A stretch of DNA of 64,000 bases from Winogradskyella forsetii (GCF_013394595.1 NZ_CP053348.1:310001-374000), one strand, 5' to 3'; positions 18,795 through 28,935 are shown, counted from the first letter of the stretch. Made by a program: numbers and translations. Notes: generated by a model from the letters alone, not told the origin.

Positions 18795-20306
18795 TTATTC
18801 AGGTGGGGCCAAAAAACTTACATCATCTATAAAATATACTGCATTTTCAGTAGCTCCGAGATCCAAAACAATTTGTGTTTGGGTACTGTTAGCAGTTAAT
18901 AGCCACACAACCTTCTGCCATTCTGTAGTCACAGTCGTATCACCTTGATATTGTGGGTCACCGTTACCGCCAGTTGACATTCGAATGCTACCACCATCAC
19001 CTGGTGTACCAGCCTCGCCTTTTATCCATAAACTCACTTCATATTCTACACCATCTTCCGTTGGTACAGCATCACTTGCTAATTGCGTTCTCCAGGCGTC
19101 TGTACCAAAACCAACTGCTCTAAGTGCTCTATCTCCACTTCTTACCTCGTCCGGATTAGTTGTAGCTGTCAATAAATCAGCGCCATTGTTCTTATTCCAA
19201 TTTTCAAATTCATCACCTTCACCTTCTTCAAATCCACCGTTAAGCAAAATCTCTGTGGGCTGTGGACCAGAAAGACCAGTGGCTACTAATGTTACATTAT
19301 CAACAAAATAAACCGCATTTGCGATAACACCAAGATCTAATACCGCACTAACTGGTGATGTATTAGTAGTAAATACCCATTCAATTTGTTGCCATTCAGT
19401 GGTAATGTCATAGTTGCCACTATAAAGTGCATCTGGAGCGGTTGAATATCTTACATTACCACCATCTCCTGGTGTCCCTGACTGGGCTTTTATCCACATA
19501 GACAAGGTGTATTCTACACCAACTTCAACTGACACAGCATCACTCGCTAACTGGGTTCTCCAAGCGTCTCCACCAACAGCAAGTGCACGAAGAGACCTAC
19601 CGAAATAAGCTTCGCCTTCTGCTGTAGTGGCTGTCATTCCGTCTCCACCATTATTTTTAGTCCAATTGGTAAAATCATCACCTGCACCATCTTCAAAACC
19701 GCCATTAAGAAGCAGATTTTCGCCTACATAAAAATTACCGGCCGCAATTGCTTCTCCACCAACAGTTACTACCTTAATAGGACTTGGCAAATTTTCCGGA
19801 AGTCCTGAAGGAACAGTTATTGTTAATTCTGTAGCTGATGACGAAACAATACTTGCTTCCACATCCCCAATTGTTACCGACTGAAGGTCGTCTAAAGATG
19901 TTCCTTTAATTGTTACCTCTTCTCCTGCTTGAGCAGCATTGGTAGAAAGGGCTTCAATGATTGGGAATGGTAGCGCAACTAATGTAATGTCTGTAGTTAC
20001 TATATAACCATCGGGCATTACCAATGTAATTGTTCTGTCTCCGACACCTCCATTAGTTGGTGTTGTAAAAGTTATAGTATTTCCATCACGTTGAAAGGGA
20101 ATCTGATCATTATTCAAAAACACAAATAAAACTGCATCAAAATTTTCCCCTTCAAGTGTTACCTCTTCACCAAGAAAAATCTCATCTGGCGAGACACTGT
20201 TGATGACAACTTCTTCAAAATCAGGATCGTCTTCACAACTTACTACTGAAAAACTAATTGCGACAGCAATCAAAAAAACACCCATTAACTTTAGAGCTTT
20301 TAACAT
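18795..20306 (-). CDS. IPT/TIG lipoprotein with two tandem carbohydrate-binding modules (surface glycan-binding protein)
   Basis: The 503-residue protein starts with a lipoprotein signal (AVAISFSVVSCEDDPDFEE), again acidic after Cys. Two Ig-like IPT/TIG domains follow (about 35-110 and 112-190, VTLEGENFDAVLF and VTIKGTSLDDLQSV). Then come two similar CBM4/9-like jelly rolls, about 195-340 and 352-503. They start LLNGGFEDGAGDDFTNW and LLNGGFEEGEGDEFENW and both contain DAWRTQLASDAV. They arose by internal duplication. It sits where PULs encode SusE/SGBP proteins, after SusC and SusD, so I infer a xylan-binding role on the cell surface. It has its own operator-bearing promoter upstream rather than relying only on the susCD transcript. 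Confidence 0.88.
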   Translation of the reverse strand: MLKALKLMGVFLIAVAISFSVVSCEDDPDFEEVVINSVSPDEIFLGEEVTLEGENFDAVLFVFLNNDQIPFQRDGNTITFTTPTNGGVGDRTITLVMPDGYIVTTDITLVALPFPIIEALSTNAAQAGEEVTIKGTSLDDLQSVTIGDVEASIVSSSATELTITVPSGLPENLPSPIKVVTVGGEAIAAGNFYVGENLLLNGGFEDGAGDDFTNWTKNNGGDGMTATTAEGEAYFGRSLRALAVGGDAWRTQLASDAVSVEVGVEYTLSMWIKAQSGTPGDGGNVRYSTAPDALYSGNYDITTEWQQIEWVFTTNTSPVSAVLDLGVIANAVYFVDNVTLVATGLSGPQPTEILLNGGFEEGEGDEFENWNKNNGADLLTATTNPDEVRSGDRALRAVGFGTDAWRTQLASDAVPTEDGVEYEVSLWIKGEAGTPGDGGSIRMSTGGNGDPQYQGDTTVTTEWQKVVWLLTANSTQTQIVLDLGATENAVYFIDDVSFLAPPE

Positions 20307-20501
20307 ACTTTTACTATTTAATTAAACTAAAAATTATTGTCCTATCCAAAAAATAAATTAAGTTGATTATTTCAACAAAAATTTATCAATTATGTCGTCA
20401 AATCAAATATTAGCGCTAAATGTTGTTTTTGTTGATTATAAAATTAATTATGATTCTAATTAATATAAAAGCAAAAAAACGCGTTAATAAAATCATTGTC
20501 G

Positions 20502-20539
20502 TAAATATACATAAATTATCTAAAAATGCAACCGATTGC
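20502..20539 (-). promoter_or_regulatory. LacI-type operator and promoter of the IPT/CBM gene
   Basis: GCAACCGATTGC (20528-20539) is the operator. On the minus strand its GTTG is followed after exactly 19 bases by TATATTTA (20509-20502), one base from TAnnTTTG. Transcription would start about 190 bases before the gene at 20306. Confidence 0.65.
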
Positions 20540-20854
20540 GAATGTTTTTTTTATAATTTAAATCTCTTTTTTAAGAATCTAGTAAAAGTACTTTTTTGAC
20601 TAGTTTATGAATAATTTTAAGTTATCAATTTTGTTTTCAATTGGGAGAAAGCTTTATTAAAAATAAATTGAATTAATTTTGGTTTATTAAATGATTTATC
20701 TGAATTGGATTTCTAAATCTAGATCAAATATTTTGAAATTTTAAATTAGAATACTAGGAACAAGAGATAAAAGTAAGGGGTATGACATTAATTTAAGAAA
20801 AACAGATTGTATGTCATATTGATGATAAATAATATATAAAAATTATTAAGATTA

Positions 20855-20890
20855 ATAAAAAAAAGGGGCTGTTTATAAAAAACAGCCCAC
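20855..20890 (-). terminator. Rho-independent terminator after susD (xylan locus)
   Basis: GGGCTGTTT (20866-20874) pairs perfectly with AAACAGCCC (20880-20888) around a 5-base loop. On the minus strand the stem is followed by a run of T. It lies 47-80 bases past the SusD stop. Confidence 0.85.
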
Positions 20891-20934
20891 TCTTCAAAAT
20901 TGCATTTCCGACTAACTCAAATTTCAATATGCAA

Positions 20935-22851
20935 TCAATACCCTGGATTTTGAAACGCAGCTTTTTCTTCTGCAGTCGCTTCCATAGCATCTATCTGGTT
21001 CTGGGGTATTGGTCTTAAATAGTGATAGGGTTCTATGGTTCTGGTTGTCACAGTAGGACTATGGTCTGAAGCATCGTCTCCACCAATTTCATAAGTGTCT
21101 GCATATTCATTCCATTTTTGAGTTCTCACTAGGTCGTACCATCGGTAACCTTCTCCGAAAAACTCTCGTGAACGTTCGGCAAGAATATAGTCTATATCTA
21201 TAACTGCAGGCGTTGCGCTTAACATGGCGGCGCTATTATCTTCAATACGTTCTTCTTGCTCACCATTGTCAAAACGCCACATTCCGGCACGCGCACGAAG
21301 CACATTTACCAATTGCCTAGCCGTATAGCTTCCCGATGCGCCCTTTACTGCAGCTTCAGCAGCTACTAAATAAAATTCTGAATATTTAGCAATAGGGAAT
21401 GGACGGGTAACACCTACATTTGGTTCACCTAGTCCGCCAGCATTATCTGTTCGATAAGTTCCTAGCTTCCATAAACCAGGATAGAATCTTCTGTTTATTT
21501 CGTTTAAATTGATCACATAATCAGATCGACCTGGTATTTCACCTCCACCAATATTTCCGCCGTTAACATAATTCACGCTTGGATCATATTCGTCCAAGAA
21601 GGATACTACGGCATCACCAGGTTCTATTTCAAGACCATTGGCAGCTGTTAAGCTAGGCGTAGGATCATCAGCTTTGTCCCAGTTACCTCTGTAACTAGTT
21701 ACAAATGTACCATCGTAACGAGAATCTATGTCCTTGTCATTAAAAGTCTCTGTAAAAACGCCTATAGGAGGGGCCATACGGGTCCATGGACGCCCATAAC
21801 TTTGGGCAGCTTCTCGTTGTACCGCTGCAACACCATCTACACTAATGGTAGTATAATTTGAGGTTGCCATCCAGACTGCTGCATTAGTGTCGTCTGTTCC
21901 GCCAAATCCGGTTACAATTGCACCATTATAAATAGCACTTGCTTCTGTACGTTCTGCATATAACATCATTTCAGCATGGCGATCGTTCGCGCCGTCGTGG
22001 ACATCATAAAAATACTCTAATAAGCTGTAAGGTCCAGGGTTGTCAATACCCTCAACAGCTAAATTATAGGCTTGTTGATAATAGTATGAAGGACCATTAC
22101 CATCAGGATCTATTCTAGGTGTATCCGGATAAGTTGGAATACCGTTAGGATTTTCTAGCCACCAACCGTATGTTAAATAAGCCTTTGCTAAATACAATCG
22201 TGCTACATTCTTAGTTACTGCTCCTGTTATTCTTGGGCTCTCAGGCAAATTATTTACCGCGGCAACCAAATCTGGTAGAATTGCTCGACTATAAACTTCA
22301 GGAACGGTATTACGTACTGATGTTCTATAAGCGGTTTGATTAAATGCTAATTCTCCAGAACCCAAATCCAAAGGCACACCTCCATAACTTTGTACCATTA
22401 AAAAATAGTAAAAGGCACGGAAAAATTGAGCTTCAGCAATTAACGATTGGTCAAGACCAACGGCCGCTGCATTTTCTATGATTCCACTAGCTGTATTGAT
22501 AGCTGGCCAGCTGGCACCCCAAGGCCTTCCGATTGAAAAACCAGTTTCTGGACGAAGTTGGCCTTGGCCTGCAAGATCTAGGTCAAAAAAATTGTTATCG
22601 GCACTTTGAGCTGGAACATACTCATCCGTTCCCGTCTCAGCCATGTTGAAAAAATAAGCGAACCCATAGATATCCCGTAAATTTTCGTATAAATAGGTTA
22701 GTCCTCCTTGAACCCCTAATTCTGTTTGAAAGAATTCCGGTGTAAAAACACCACGTGGTTCCTCTTGTATTATGTCTTTTGAACAAGAGCCTGCAAACAA
22801 TGCAATTAACAATATTGCTATTGATATGTTTTTAAATCTAATCTTTATCAT
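20935..22851 (-). CDS. SusD-family outer-membrane glycan-binding lipoprotein (xylan locus)
   Basis: A 638-residue SusD/RagB lipoprotein (ILLIALFAGSCSKDIIQEEP). The alpha-helical TPR-like core is recognisable from FFRAFYYFLMVQSYGGVPLD (about residues 145-165), AKAYLTYGWW and the C-terminal ILAERSREFFGEGYRWYDLV block, all family hallmarks. EPYHYLRPIPQNQIDAM and the NPGY end are typical of the C-terminus. It forms the lid of the SusC transporter and helps capture oligosaccharides. It starts 13 bases after the SusC stop, so the two are co-translated, and it is followed by a strong terminator. Xylan specificity is inferred from neighbouring xylanases and the shared operator. Confidence 0.95.
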   Translation of the reverse strand: MIKIRFKNISIAILLIALFAGSCSKDIIQEEPRGVFTPEFFQTELGVQGGLTYLYENLRDIYGFAYFFNMAETGTDEYVPAQSADNNFFDLDLAGQGQLRPETGFSIGRPWGASWPAINTASGIIENAAAVGLDQSLIAEAQFFRAFYYFLMVQSYGGVPLDLGSGELAFNQTAYRTSVRNTVPEVYSRAILPDLVAAVNNLPESPRITGAVTKNVARLYLAKAYLTYGWWLENPNGIPTYPDTPRIDPDGNGPSYYYQQAYNLAVEGIDNPGPYSLLEYFYDVHDGANDRHAEMMLYAERTEASAIYNGAIVTGFGGTDDTNAAVWMATSNYTTISVDGVAAVQREAAQSYGRPWTRMAPPIGVFTETFNDKDIDSRYDGTFVTSYRGNWDKADDPTPSLTAANGLEIEPGDAVVSFLDEYDPSVNYVNGGNIGGGEIPGRSDYVINLNEINRRFYPGLWKLGTYRTDNAGGLGEPNVGVTRPFPIAKYSEFYLVAAEAAVKGASGSYTARQLVNVLRARAGMWRFDNGEQEERIEDNSAAMLSATPAVIDIDYILAERSREFFGEGYRWYDLVRTQKWNEYADTYEIGGDDASDHSPTVTTRTIEPYHYLRPIPQNQIDAMEATAEEKAAFQNPGY

Positions 22852-22864
22852 GGTAATCTTTTTT

Positions 22865-25800
22865 TTAAAATGTTATATTCAATCCTAACAAAAAGTTTCT
22901 AGTTGTTGGTACATTGGTTCCAATAGTAGGAATACCACCTGAAATATTCCCAGTGTTAACTGCGACGTTTTGACGCGTTCCATCTCCGTTTACTCCTGAA
23001 TTGGTTTCAGGGTCTAGCCCTGATTCATCATGAAACGGGGAGAAAAGTACAAACGGATTTTGTGCTGTAAAATAAATTCTAAGTCTTTCTATACCTGTTT
23101 TATCTAAAGTTTTGGGATTGAAATTATATCCTAAAGTCATGGCGCGTATTTTTAAATAAGAACCATCAAAATAACCTAAGGTACTAGCATATTTTTGGTT
23201 GTCCCCACTTTGTACTCCACCAGGAGCAGGGTATTTAGCATCCGTATTGGATGGCGTCCAGTAATCGACATCAACGTTATTGCCTCTCCCAGTCAGTAAA
23301 TTTAAATAACCACTTGAGGAGTACAAAGTACTTACTAATACTCCACCGCTTTGAAATGCCCCAATTGTTGTAAAATCAAAGTTCTTATAAGCCAAACGTG
23401 TATTAAATCCACCTAAAAAGTCTGGCGTTGGATCAATAACTACGCGGTCCTCTTCACCTATTGCTCTGGTAGGTGAGCCATCATCATTAAAATCTCCTGT
23501 ATAACGTACTTTTACCATACCTAAAGTCCCATCGGGCTCATACTGATCAAAAAATTGATAATCAGGGTCAGATTCGTTCCACAGCCCAACACGATCATAA
23601 TCATAAATAACGTTTAGTGGTTGACCTACAAACCAAAGATTGCCTACATCTTCAACTTGACCTGAGGCCAAGGACGTTATTTCGTTTCTATTTGTATACA
23701 CATTAACTCCTACGTCCCAAGAAAAACCATCTGGATCGTCAAAAATAGTCCCGTTAAGAGCAATTTCAAGTCCTCGGTTTTCTGTTGCGCCGATATTACT
23801 TGTGATACTGCCTACCCCAGATGTTGGTGGAAGTCCGAGACCTAATAATATATCATTGGTTTGCGTTATATAATACTCAACACTTCCTGATAAACGATTA
23901 TTAAAAAACCCAAAGTCAAGACCGTAGTTGTAGGTTTCCGAGAATTCCCATCCTAACTCTGGGTTAGGTAATTGCGTCACGAAAAAGCCATTGGCAAATG
24001 TGGTATCATAATTATATTCTACTTGCGATAATCGGCCTTGAACCGAAAAAGGAGCAATAGCTTGGTTTGAAGTTTCGCCATAACCTGCACGAAGCTTAAG
24101 AAGACTTACCCAATCTGCATTTTCCATAAACGATTCATTAGCTATGTTCCATCCCACAGAAACTGCTGGATAAGTAAACCATTTCTTGCCAGGAGCCAAT
24201 CTGGACGAACCATCTGTACGTAAAGTGGCAGTAAGTAAATAACGGTTGTCATATTGATAAAGTACCCTTGCCATATAAGATAGTAAGCCCGTCTCAGAAT
24301 ACCCAGTTCCGTATCTTGTAAGATCCTCGAGTAACGCTGAGTCCAAATTATACCATAAAGAGTTTTCATCTGGAATGTTTTGAGCCCCTAGACCTATATT
24401 GTCAAAATGATTTTTTTGTGAAGAAAACAATCCTACAAAATTGATCTTGTGCTTACCAAATGTACGGTCGTAAAGTAATTGATTTTCAATCACATAGTCC
24501 CATAATATTGAACTGTCATAACTTGCAGAGGAAATAGTAGTCGGATTAAAGTTAAATACCCCTTGTCCTGTAAAATTGCCGTCTCTAGATGAACGATAAT
24601 TTAAACCGAGGTTCAATCGGTATTTTAATCCTTCAACTCCAAATAGTTTTATTTCACCATAAATATTATTATAAGTACCGAAATCCAGTTGTTCATTCAC
24701 CCGGCCATCTCCTATTCGATTAATTTCGTTTCTGGTTGGAATCCATAAATTATCAGCTTGAGTTTGAAGACGAACGGATTCTAAATAGTTACCGTTTTCA
24801 TCAAATGGGCTTAATAGAGGAGAAGCTGATAATGCACCTCCAACACCAACTATAGAACTGGTTTCACTAAAATTGGTCACAGAGTTTACACCAAAACGTA
24901 TATTGTCACCCACATTTTGATCAATCTGAACACGTAAAGAATACCTATCAAAAGAATCGCCAGGAACCGGAGAAGTCTCTTTAAAATATCCCATCCCCAC
25001 ATTATAGGAGCCATTTTCACTACCTCCTTGGATACTGATATCGTGAGTAGTTATCAATCCACTCCCGTATAATAAATCCTGCCAATCGGTGTTGTTGCCT
25101 AAAAACTCATCATTTGCTAAGCCATAAATTGGGGTGCCACCTCTATTAGCGGCAACATCGGCGCGCAATTGTATAAGTTGGGCAGAATTCATTAAAGGGT
25201 ACTTTGCAAACACTTCTTTTATCCCGTAAAACGTATTATAGTTGATCCTGGCTTTTTGTCCTTTAGAACCCGTTTTAGTTGTAATAAGGATAACACCATT
25301 TGCTCCTCTAGAGCCGTAAATAGCTGTAGCTGAGGCATCTTTCAAAATTTCTAAGCTCTCAATATCATTAGGATTAATATCGTTAATTCCACCTGCGAAA
25401 GGTATCCCATTAAGGACAATTAATGGATTATTATCTGCGGAGAGTGAACGCACTCCACGTATGCGTATTTGAGGAGCTGACCCAGGTCTGGTACTAGTAG
25501 TTTGGATATTCACACCTGCTGCTCTACCTTGAAGGGCCTGTTGAAAGTTGGCACTTTGCACTTCATTTAATTCTTCACCCTTAATAGAAACCACAGAACC
25601 AGTAACCGATTCTTTGCTCTGGGTTCCGTATCCGATTACAACTACTTCGTCTAACAAAGCCAAATCGGGCTCTAAAGTTACATTTATATTCGTTTGATTG
25701 TTGATTGGGACTTCTTTTGTGATGTATCCTAAATAACTGAATACCAATATACCATCTGAAGGCACATTATTGAGGGTATAATTACCATCAAAATCTGTGG

Positions 25801-25978
25801 CTGCACCATTGCTAGTGCCCTTTAAAATCACATTCGCTCCAGGAATTGGACCTTCAGCATCAGAAACTTTACCAGTAACTGTTGCTTGAGCATTCATTCC
25901 TGCGCAAAAGAATACAGTTAGAAATAAAAATCCTAACCATTTAATATTTTTCCTTTTAAAAAATAAAAAGTTCGTCAT
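22865..25978 (-). CDS. SusC-family TonB-dependent oligosaccharide transporter (xylan locus)
   Basis: A 1037-residue outer-membrane beta-barrel receptor. After the signal peptide (ending CAGMNAQ) comes a carboxypeptidase-regulatory-like domain (ATVTGKVSDAEGPIPGANVI, about 31-110). It is followed by the TonB-box/plug region (VVVIGYGTQSKESVTGSVVS, IRIRGVRSL) with the SusC signature DASATAIYGSRGANGVILIT, then the 22-strand barrel ending RNFLLGLNITF. It imports xylo-oligosaccharides using TonB energy together with SusD. The operator and a good TAnnTTTG promoter lie about 290 bases upstream. It is clearly different from the second SusC at 60704. Confidence 0.96.
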   Translation of the reverse strand: MTNFLFFKRKNIKWLGFLFLTVFFCAGMNAQATVTGKVSDAEGPIPGANVILKGTSNGAATDFDGNYTLNNVPSDGILVFSYLGYITKEVPINNQTNINVTLEPDLALLDEVVVIGYGTQSKESVTGSVVSIKGEELNEVQSANFQQALQGRAAGVNIQTTSTRPGSAPQIRIRGVRSLSADNNPLIVLNGIPFAGGINDINPNDIESLEILKDASATAIYGSRGANGVILITTKTGSKGQKARINYNTFYGIKEVFAKYPLMNSAQLIQLRADVAANRGGTPIYGLANDEFLGNNTDWQDLLYGSGLITTHDISIQGGSENGSYNVGMGYFKETSPVPGDSFDRYSLRVQIDQNVGDNIRFGVNSVTNFSETSSIVGVGGALSASPLLSPFDENGNYLESVRLQTQADNLWIPTRNEINRIGDGRVNEQLDFGTYNNIYGEIKLFGVEGLKYRLNLGLNYRSSRDGNFTGQGVFNFNPTTISSASYDSSILWDYVIENQLLYDRTFGKHKINFVGLFSSQKNHFDNIGLGAQNIPDENSLWYNLDSALLEDLTRYGTGYSETGLLSYMARVLYQYDNRYLLTATLRTDGSSRLAPGKKWFTYPAVSVGWNIANESFMENADWVSLLKLRAGYGETSNQAIAPFSVQGRLSQVEYNYDTTFANGFFVTQLPNPELGWEFSETYNYGLDFGFFNNRLSGSVEYYITQTNDILLGLGLPPTSGVGSITSNIGATENRGLEIALNGTIFDDPDGFSWDVGVNVYTNRNEITSLASGQVEDVGNLWFVGQPLNVIYDYDRVGLWNESDPDYQFFDQYEPDGTLGMVKVRYTGDFNDDGSPTRAIGEEDRVVIDPTPDFLGGFNTRLAYKNFDFTTIGAFQSGGVLVSTLYSSSGYLNLLTGRGNNVDVDYWTPSNTDAKYPAPGGVQSGDNQKYASTLGYFDGSYLKIRAMTLGYNFNPKTLDKTGIERLRIYFTAQNPFVLFSPFHDESGLDPETNSGVNGDGTRQNVAVNTGNISGGIPTIGTNVPTTRNFLLGLNITF

Positions 25979-26434
25979 ATAAATTTAGTTTAGAAATTGA
26001 AATTAATTAATTAGTTAATGAGTCTTTTTAAGAAAATTGAGTAATGACTATTATAATATGAGTTCAATCATGAAAAATCAGACTATCATTATTTGATTCA
26101 TTATTTCAATTTATTTATAATTTTTTGAGTTTAGCTAGCATCTTTGGAAACTAGGGTTAATGATTAAAGGAGTTTTTCGTCATATAGGGATTTTATTTGA
26201 ATTGTTATATTGAAATTTTTAAAAAAACATGTTCTATATTGTCCGATGTCTGTATTATATTATCAAATGTAAATAATACATTTTTAAAAAGCAACCGATT
26301 GTGTAAAAATTTTGTTAAAAATATTTTTTTGCCATACTTTTAATAAGAATATGCTAACTAGCTATTGGGGTTAACCTAAATGATTCTTATATCAGAGACG
26401 TTTTAATGATTCTTATCTTCAATCACGGTAAAGT
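25979..26434. other. Intergenic region upstream of susC (xylan locus)
   Basis: 456 AT-rich bases separating the cytoplasmic GH43 gene from susC. It contains the operator/promoter at 26264-26302. A direct repeat AATGATTCTTAT is at 26379-26390 and 26405-26416, with an inverted ATAAGAAT near 26342. No gene seen. Confidence 0.6.
26264..26302 (-). promoter_or_regulatory. LacI-type operator overlapping the susC promoter
   Basis: GCAACCGATTGT is at 26291-26302. On the minus strand the operator's GTTG is followed after 20 bases by TACATTTG (26271-26264), a perfect TAnnTTTG. Binding of a repressor would cover the -33 element. This is the best example in the window. Confidence 0.72.
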
Positions 26435-27472
26435 TTATTCTTTGTAAGGTTTTAAGGGGCTGATTAGGCCGCTGTCATCATGAATAAGCTCACTCACCTT
26501 AACAGATCGCAAATGCGTCACTCCTTTTGATAAACTAGAGTCATGGTAAAATAAATACCATTTTTCTTCCACTTTACAAATAGAGTGGTGCGACGTCCAG
26601 CCTACAACAGGTTCCAGAATGATACCTTTATAAGTAAAAGGTCCATACGGACTGTCACCCATGGCATAACATATAAAATGGGTGTCTCCTGTTGAGTATG
26701 AAAAATAATATTTACCATTGTGCTTGTGTAGCCACGCGGCCTCGAAAAAACGTCTATCGTTGTCACCAGCCAATATCGGTTGACCATTTTCATCAAGAAT
26801 CATAATGTCTTTTGGTGCTTCTACAAACTCTAATAAATCATCAGTCATTTTAGCCACTTTTGGCATAAGGGATACTTCATCATCTTCAGGAAGATGTGCG
26901 GTTGGACTATCGGGTTGTTGAGCATTAAAGGTTCCTGTTCTCCAACGTTGTAGTTGTCCGCCCCATAAACCTCCAAAGTACATATAATAGCTTCCGTCTT
27001 CATCTTCAAAAACTGCAGGATCTATGGAAAAACTCTCTTTTATGGCTTCGGGTTGTGGTGTAAATGGTCCTGTTGGCGAATTACTTATGGCTACACCTAT
27101 TTTAAAAATACCATCATAACCTTTTGCTGGAAAAAATAAATAATATTTACCGTCTTTGTGAGCAGCATCTGGTGCCCACATTTGTTTTTCGGCCCAAGCA
27201 ACGTCTTTCACATGTAGAGCTAAACCATTATCTACAGCTTCACTATCAATAGTATCCATTGATATCACATGATAGTCTTCCATTGCAAAATGGCTGCCTA
27301 AATCATCGAATGCTTCACCACCATCAATGTCGTGCGAAGGATAGATGTAAATTTTTCCATTAAAATAATGAGCGGAAGGATCTGCTGTATAAATATGTGA
27401 AACAAGCGGTTGTGCGATAGCTTTTTTATTTAAAGCATTGAAATCAATATGTTCTATATTATCTTCAGGCAT
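26435..27472 (-). CDS. Cytoplasmic GH43 beta-xylosidase
   Basis: A 345-residue single-domain GH43 with no signal peptide, unlike the other GH43 proteins here. HIYTADPSAHYFNGKIYIYP has the catalytic base Asp (about 31). SIDPAVFEDEDGSYYMYFGG holds the second Asp, and RRFFEAAWLHKHNGKYYFSY the acid Glu. VVGWTSHHSICKVEEKWYLF is the late conserved blade with the His typical of GH43 active sites. The compact form resembles intracellular xylosidases acting on short xylo-oligosaccharides. It lies 18 bases after the GPH symporter gene, which supports import followed by intracellular hydrolysis to xylose. Confidence 0.92.
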   Translation of the reverse strand: MPEDNIEHIDFNALNKKAIAQPLVSHIYTADPSAHYFNGKIYIYPSHDIDGGEAFDDLGSHFAMEDYHVISMDTIDSEAVDNGLALHVKDVAWAEKQMWAPDAAHKDGKYYLFFPAKGYDGIFKIGVAISNSPTGPFTPQPEAIKESFSIDPAVFEDEDGSYYMYFGGLWGGQLQRWRTGTFNAQQPDSPTAHLPEDDEVSLMPKVAKMTDDLLEFVEAPKDIMILDENGQPILAGDNDRRFFEAAWLHKHNGKYYFSYSTGDTHFICYAMGDSPYGPFTYKGIILEPVVGWTSHHSICKVEEKWYLFYHDSSLSKGVTHLRSVKVSELIHDDSGLISPLKPYKE

Positions 27473-27490
27473 TGTATTGTAATTTAAATG

Positions 27491-28924
27491 TTATCTTCTT
27501 TCTTTGAGTTCTGCTTCAATCTGTAGTTCCATTTTCTTGTTGATTTCATAGAAAAATAATAGACCGACACCCATTAAAAAGGGTATGGCAGGATATATGC
27601 TTACTAATAACCGCGTGCCTTCAATAGCACTTTCGGGTTGTATCGTTGGGACGCCTTGTATTGCAGCTTCTTTTGTGATATAACCATATAATCCTAAAAT
27701 CCAAGCCACAAGAGCACTACCAATGCTCAAACCGCCTTTTAGACCAACCATCATTGCCGAAAAAATAATAGCGGTTGCTCGTCTGTTAGTTTTCCATTCA
27801 GAAAAATCGGCAACATCTGCAATCATAGTCCATAATATAGGTGTGCTAATACCATAGAAAAACATATGTAATATTTGCGCTCCAAAAATGATACCTACTG
27901 CTTTTGGAGGATAGAAATAGAATGATATTATGAATAAGGTTGAAATAAATAAAGATGCCCCAAAAACATTACGTTTGCCGTATTTGTCCGCAAGCTTTTT
28001 TGAAAGTGCTATACCTAATAGCCCTACCAAAATTCCGCCACCATTAAAAACACCCAAGCCTAAGGATGTATCATTCTCAAAGGTAGGTAAGAAGCTTTTT
28101 AGTGGATTTAAAAAGGCGTTAAGACTTTCTTGATTTACATAGTTTTCAAAATAATATACATAAGAACCTCCCTTCATAGCTAAAGTTACAAAAATGAGCG
28201 TGGTAAGGGTGAGCATAATTATCCAAGGTTTGTTCTTGAATAAATCGCCTAAGTCTTCTTTAATACTTGATTTTTGTTCTGGTTTTGGTACAACGCGTTC
28301 TTTGGTAGTGAAAAACGTGATTAATAGCATAACTGTACCAATAATGGCCAGCCAAGTCATTACAGTTTCCATTCCAGCAGCTTTATTACCGTCGCCTGCT
28401 TTCAAAATTAAATCGTACATAAACACCTGAACGAAAAATTGTGCACCCATAACGGCTATAAATCGATAAGCCGAAAGACTATTTCGTTCTTTCATATCGC
28501 CCGTAATTACACCACTTAAAGCAGAGTATGGTAAATTGTTAGCAGCATACAATAAAAGCAAAAGGGTATAGGTAATAACGGCATAAATGACTTTTCCTTT
28601 GTACGAAAAATCAGGTGTGCTAAAGGCTAACATAGCAGCAACTCCTAGAGGAATTGCGGTCCATAAAATCCATGGTCTAAATTTTCCCCACTTACTAACC
28701 GTTCTATCTGCTATAACACCCATTAGTGGGTTAAATGCAAAAGCAGCAATTAGCCCAACAATTAAGGTGACGGCAGAAGCGTCGTTGGCTTTAAGTCCAT
28801 AAATATCCGTATAAAAATAGGCTAAATAGGTAACTAACGTTTGGAAAACTAAATTTGCGGCAAGGTCTCCCAAGCTATATCCGATTTTTTCTTTTACGGA
28901 TAATTTATGTGATTCTAAGCTCAT
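27491..28924 (-). CDS. GPH-family sugar:cation symporter (xyloside type)
   Basis: A 477-residue inner-membrane carrier with about 12 predicted membrane helices. The start KIGYSLGDLAANLVFQTLVT and the loop FNPLMGVIADRTVSKWGKFR are hallmarks of the glycoside-pentoside-hexuronide symporters. TPILWTMIADVADFSEWKTN is the second conserved loop. Members such as XynB/XylP and MelB move oligosaccharides with H+ or Na+. Its place between GH10 and the cytoplasmic GH43 (11-base and 18-base gaps) points to xylobiose or xylo-oligosaccharide uptake from periplasm to cytoplasm; the ion and exact sugar are not visible. Confidence 0.93.
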   Translation of the reverse strand: MSLESHKLSVKEKIGYSLGDLAANLVFQTLVTYLAYFYTDIYGLKANDASAVTLIVGLIAAFAFNPLMGVIADRTVSKWGKFRPWILWTAIPLGVAAMLAFSTPDFSYKGKVIYAVITYTLLLLLYAANNLPYSALSGVITGDMKERNSLSAYRFIAVMGAQFFVQVFMYDLILKAGDGNKAAGMETVMTWLAIIGTVMLLITFFTTKERVVPKPEQKSSIKEDLGDLFKNKPWIIMLTLTTLIFVTLAMKGGSYVYYFENYVNQESLNAFLNPLKSFLPTFENDTSLGLGVFNGGGILVGLLGIALSKKLADKYGKRNVFGASLFISTLFIISFYFYPPKAVGIIFGAQILHMFFYGISTPILWTMIADVADFSEWKTNRRATAIIFSAMMVGLKGGLSIGSALVAWILGLYGYITKEAAIQGVPTIQPESAIEGTRLLVSIYPAIPFLMGVGLLFFYEINKKMELQIEAELKERR

Positions 28925-28935
28925 GTAAGTACGAG

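Larger units (their letters stand above)
20307..20934. other. Long intergenic region between SusD and the IPT/CBM gene
   Basis: 628 very AT-rich bases with no plausible gene. It holds the susD terminator at its right end (20855-20890) and an operator plus promoter-like box (20502-20539) reading into the IPT/CBM gene. The rest is unexplained. Confidence 0.6.
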
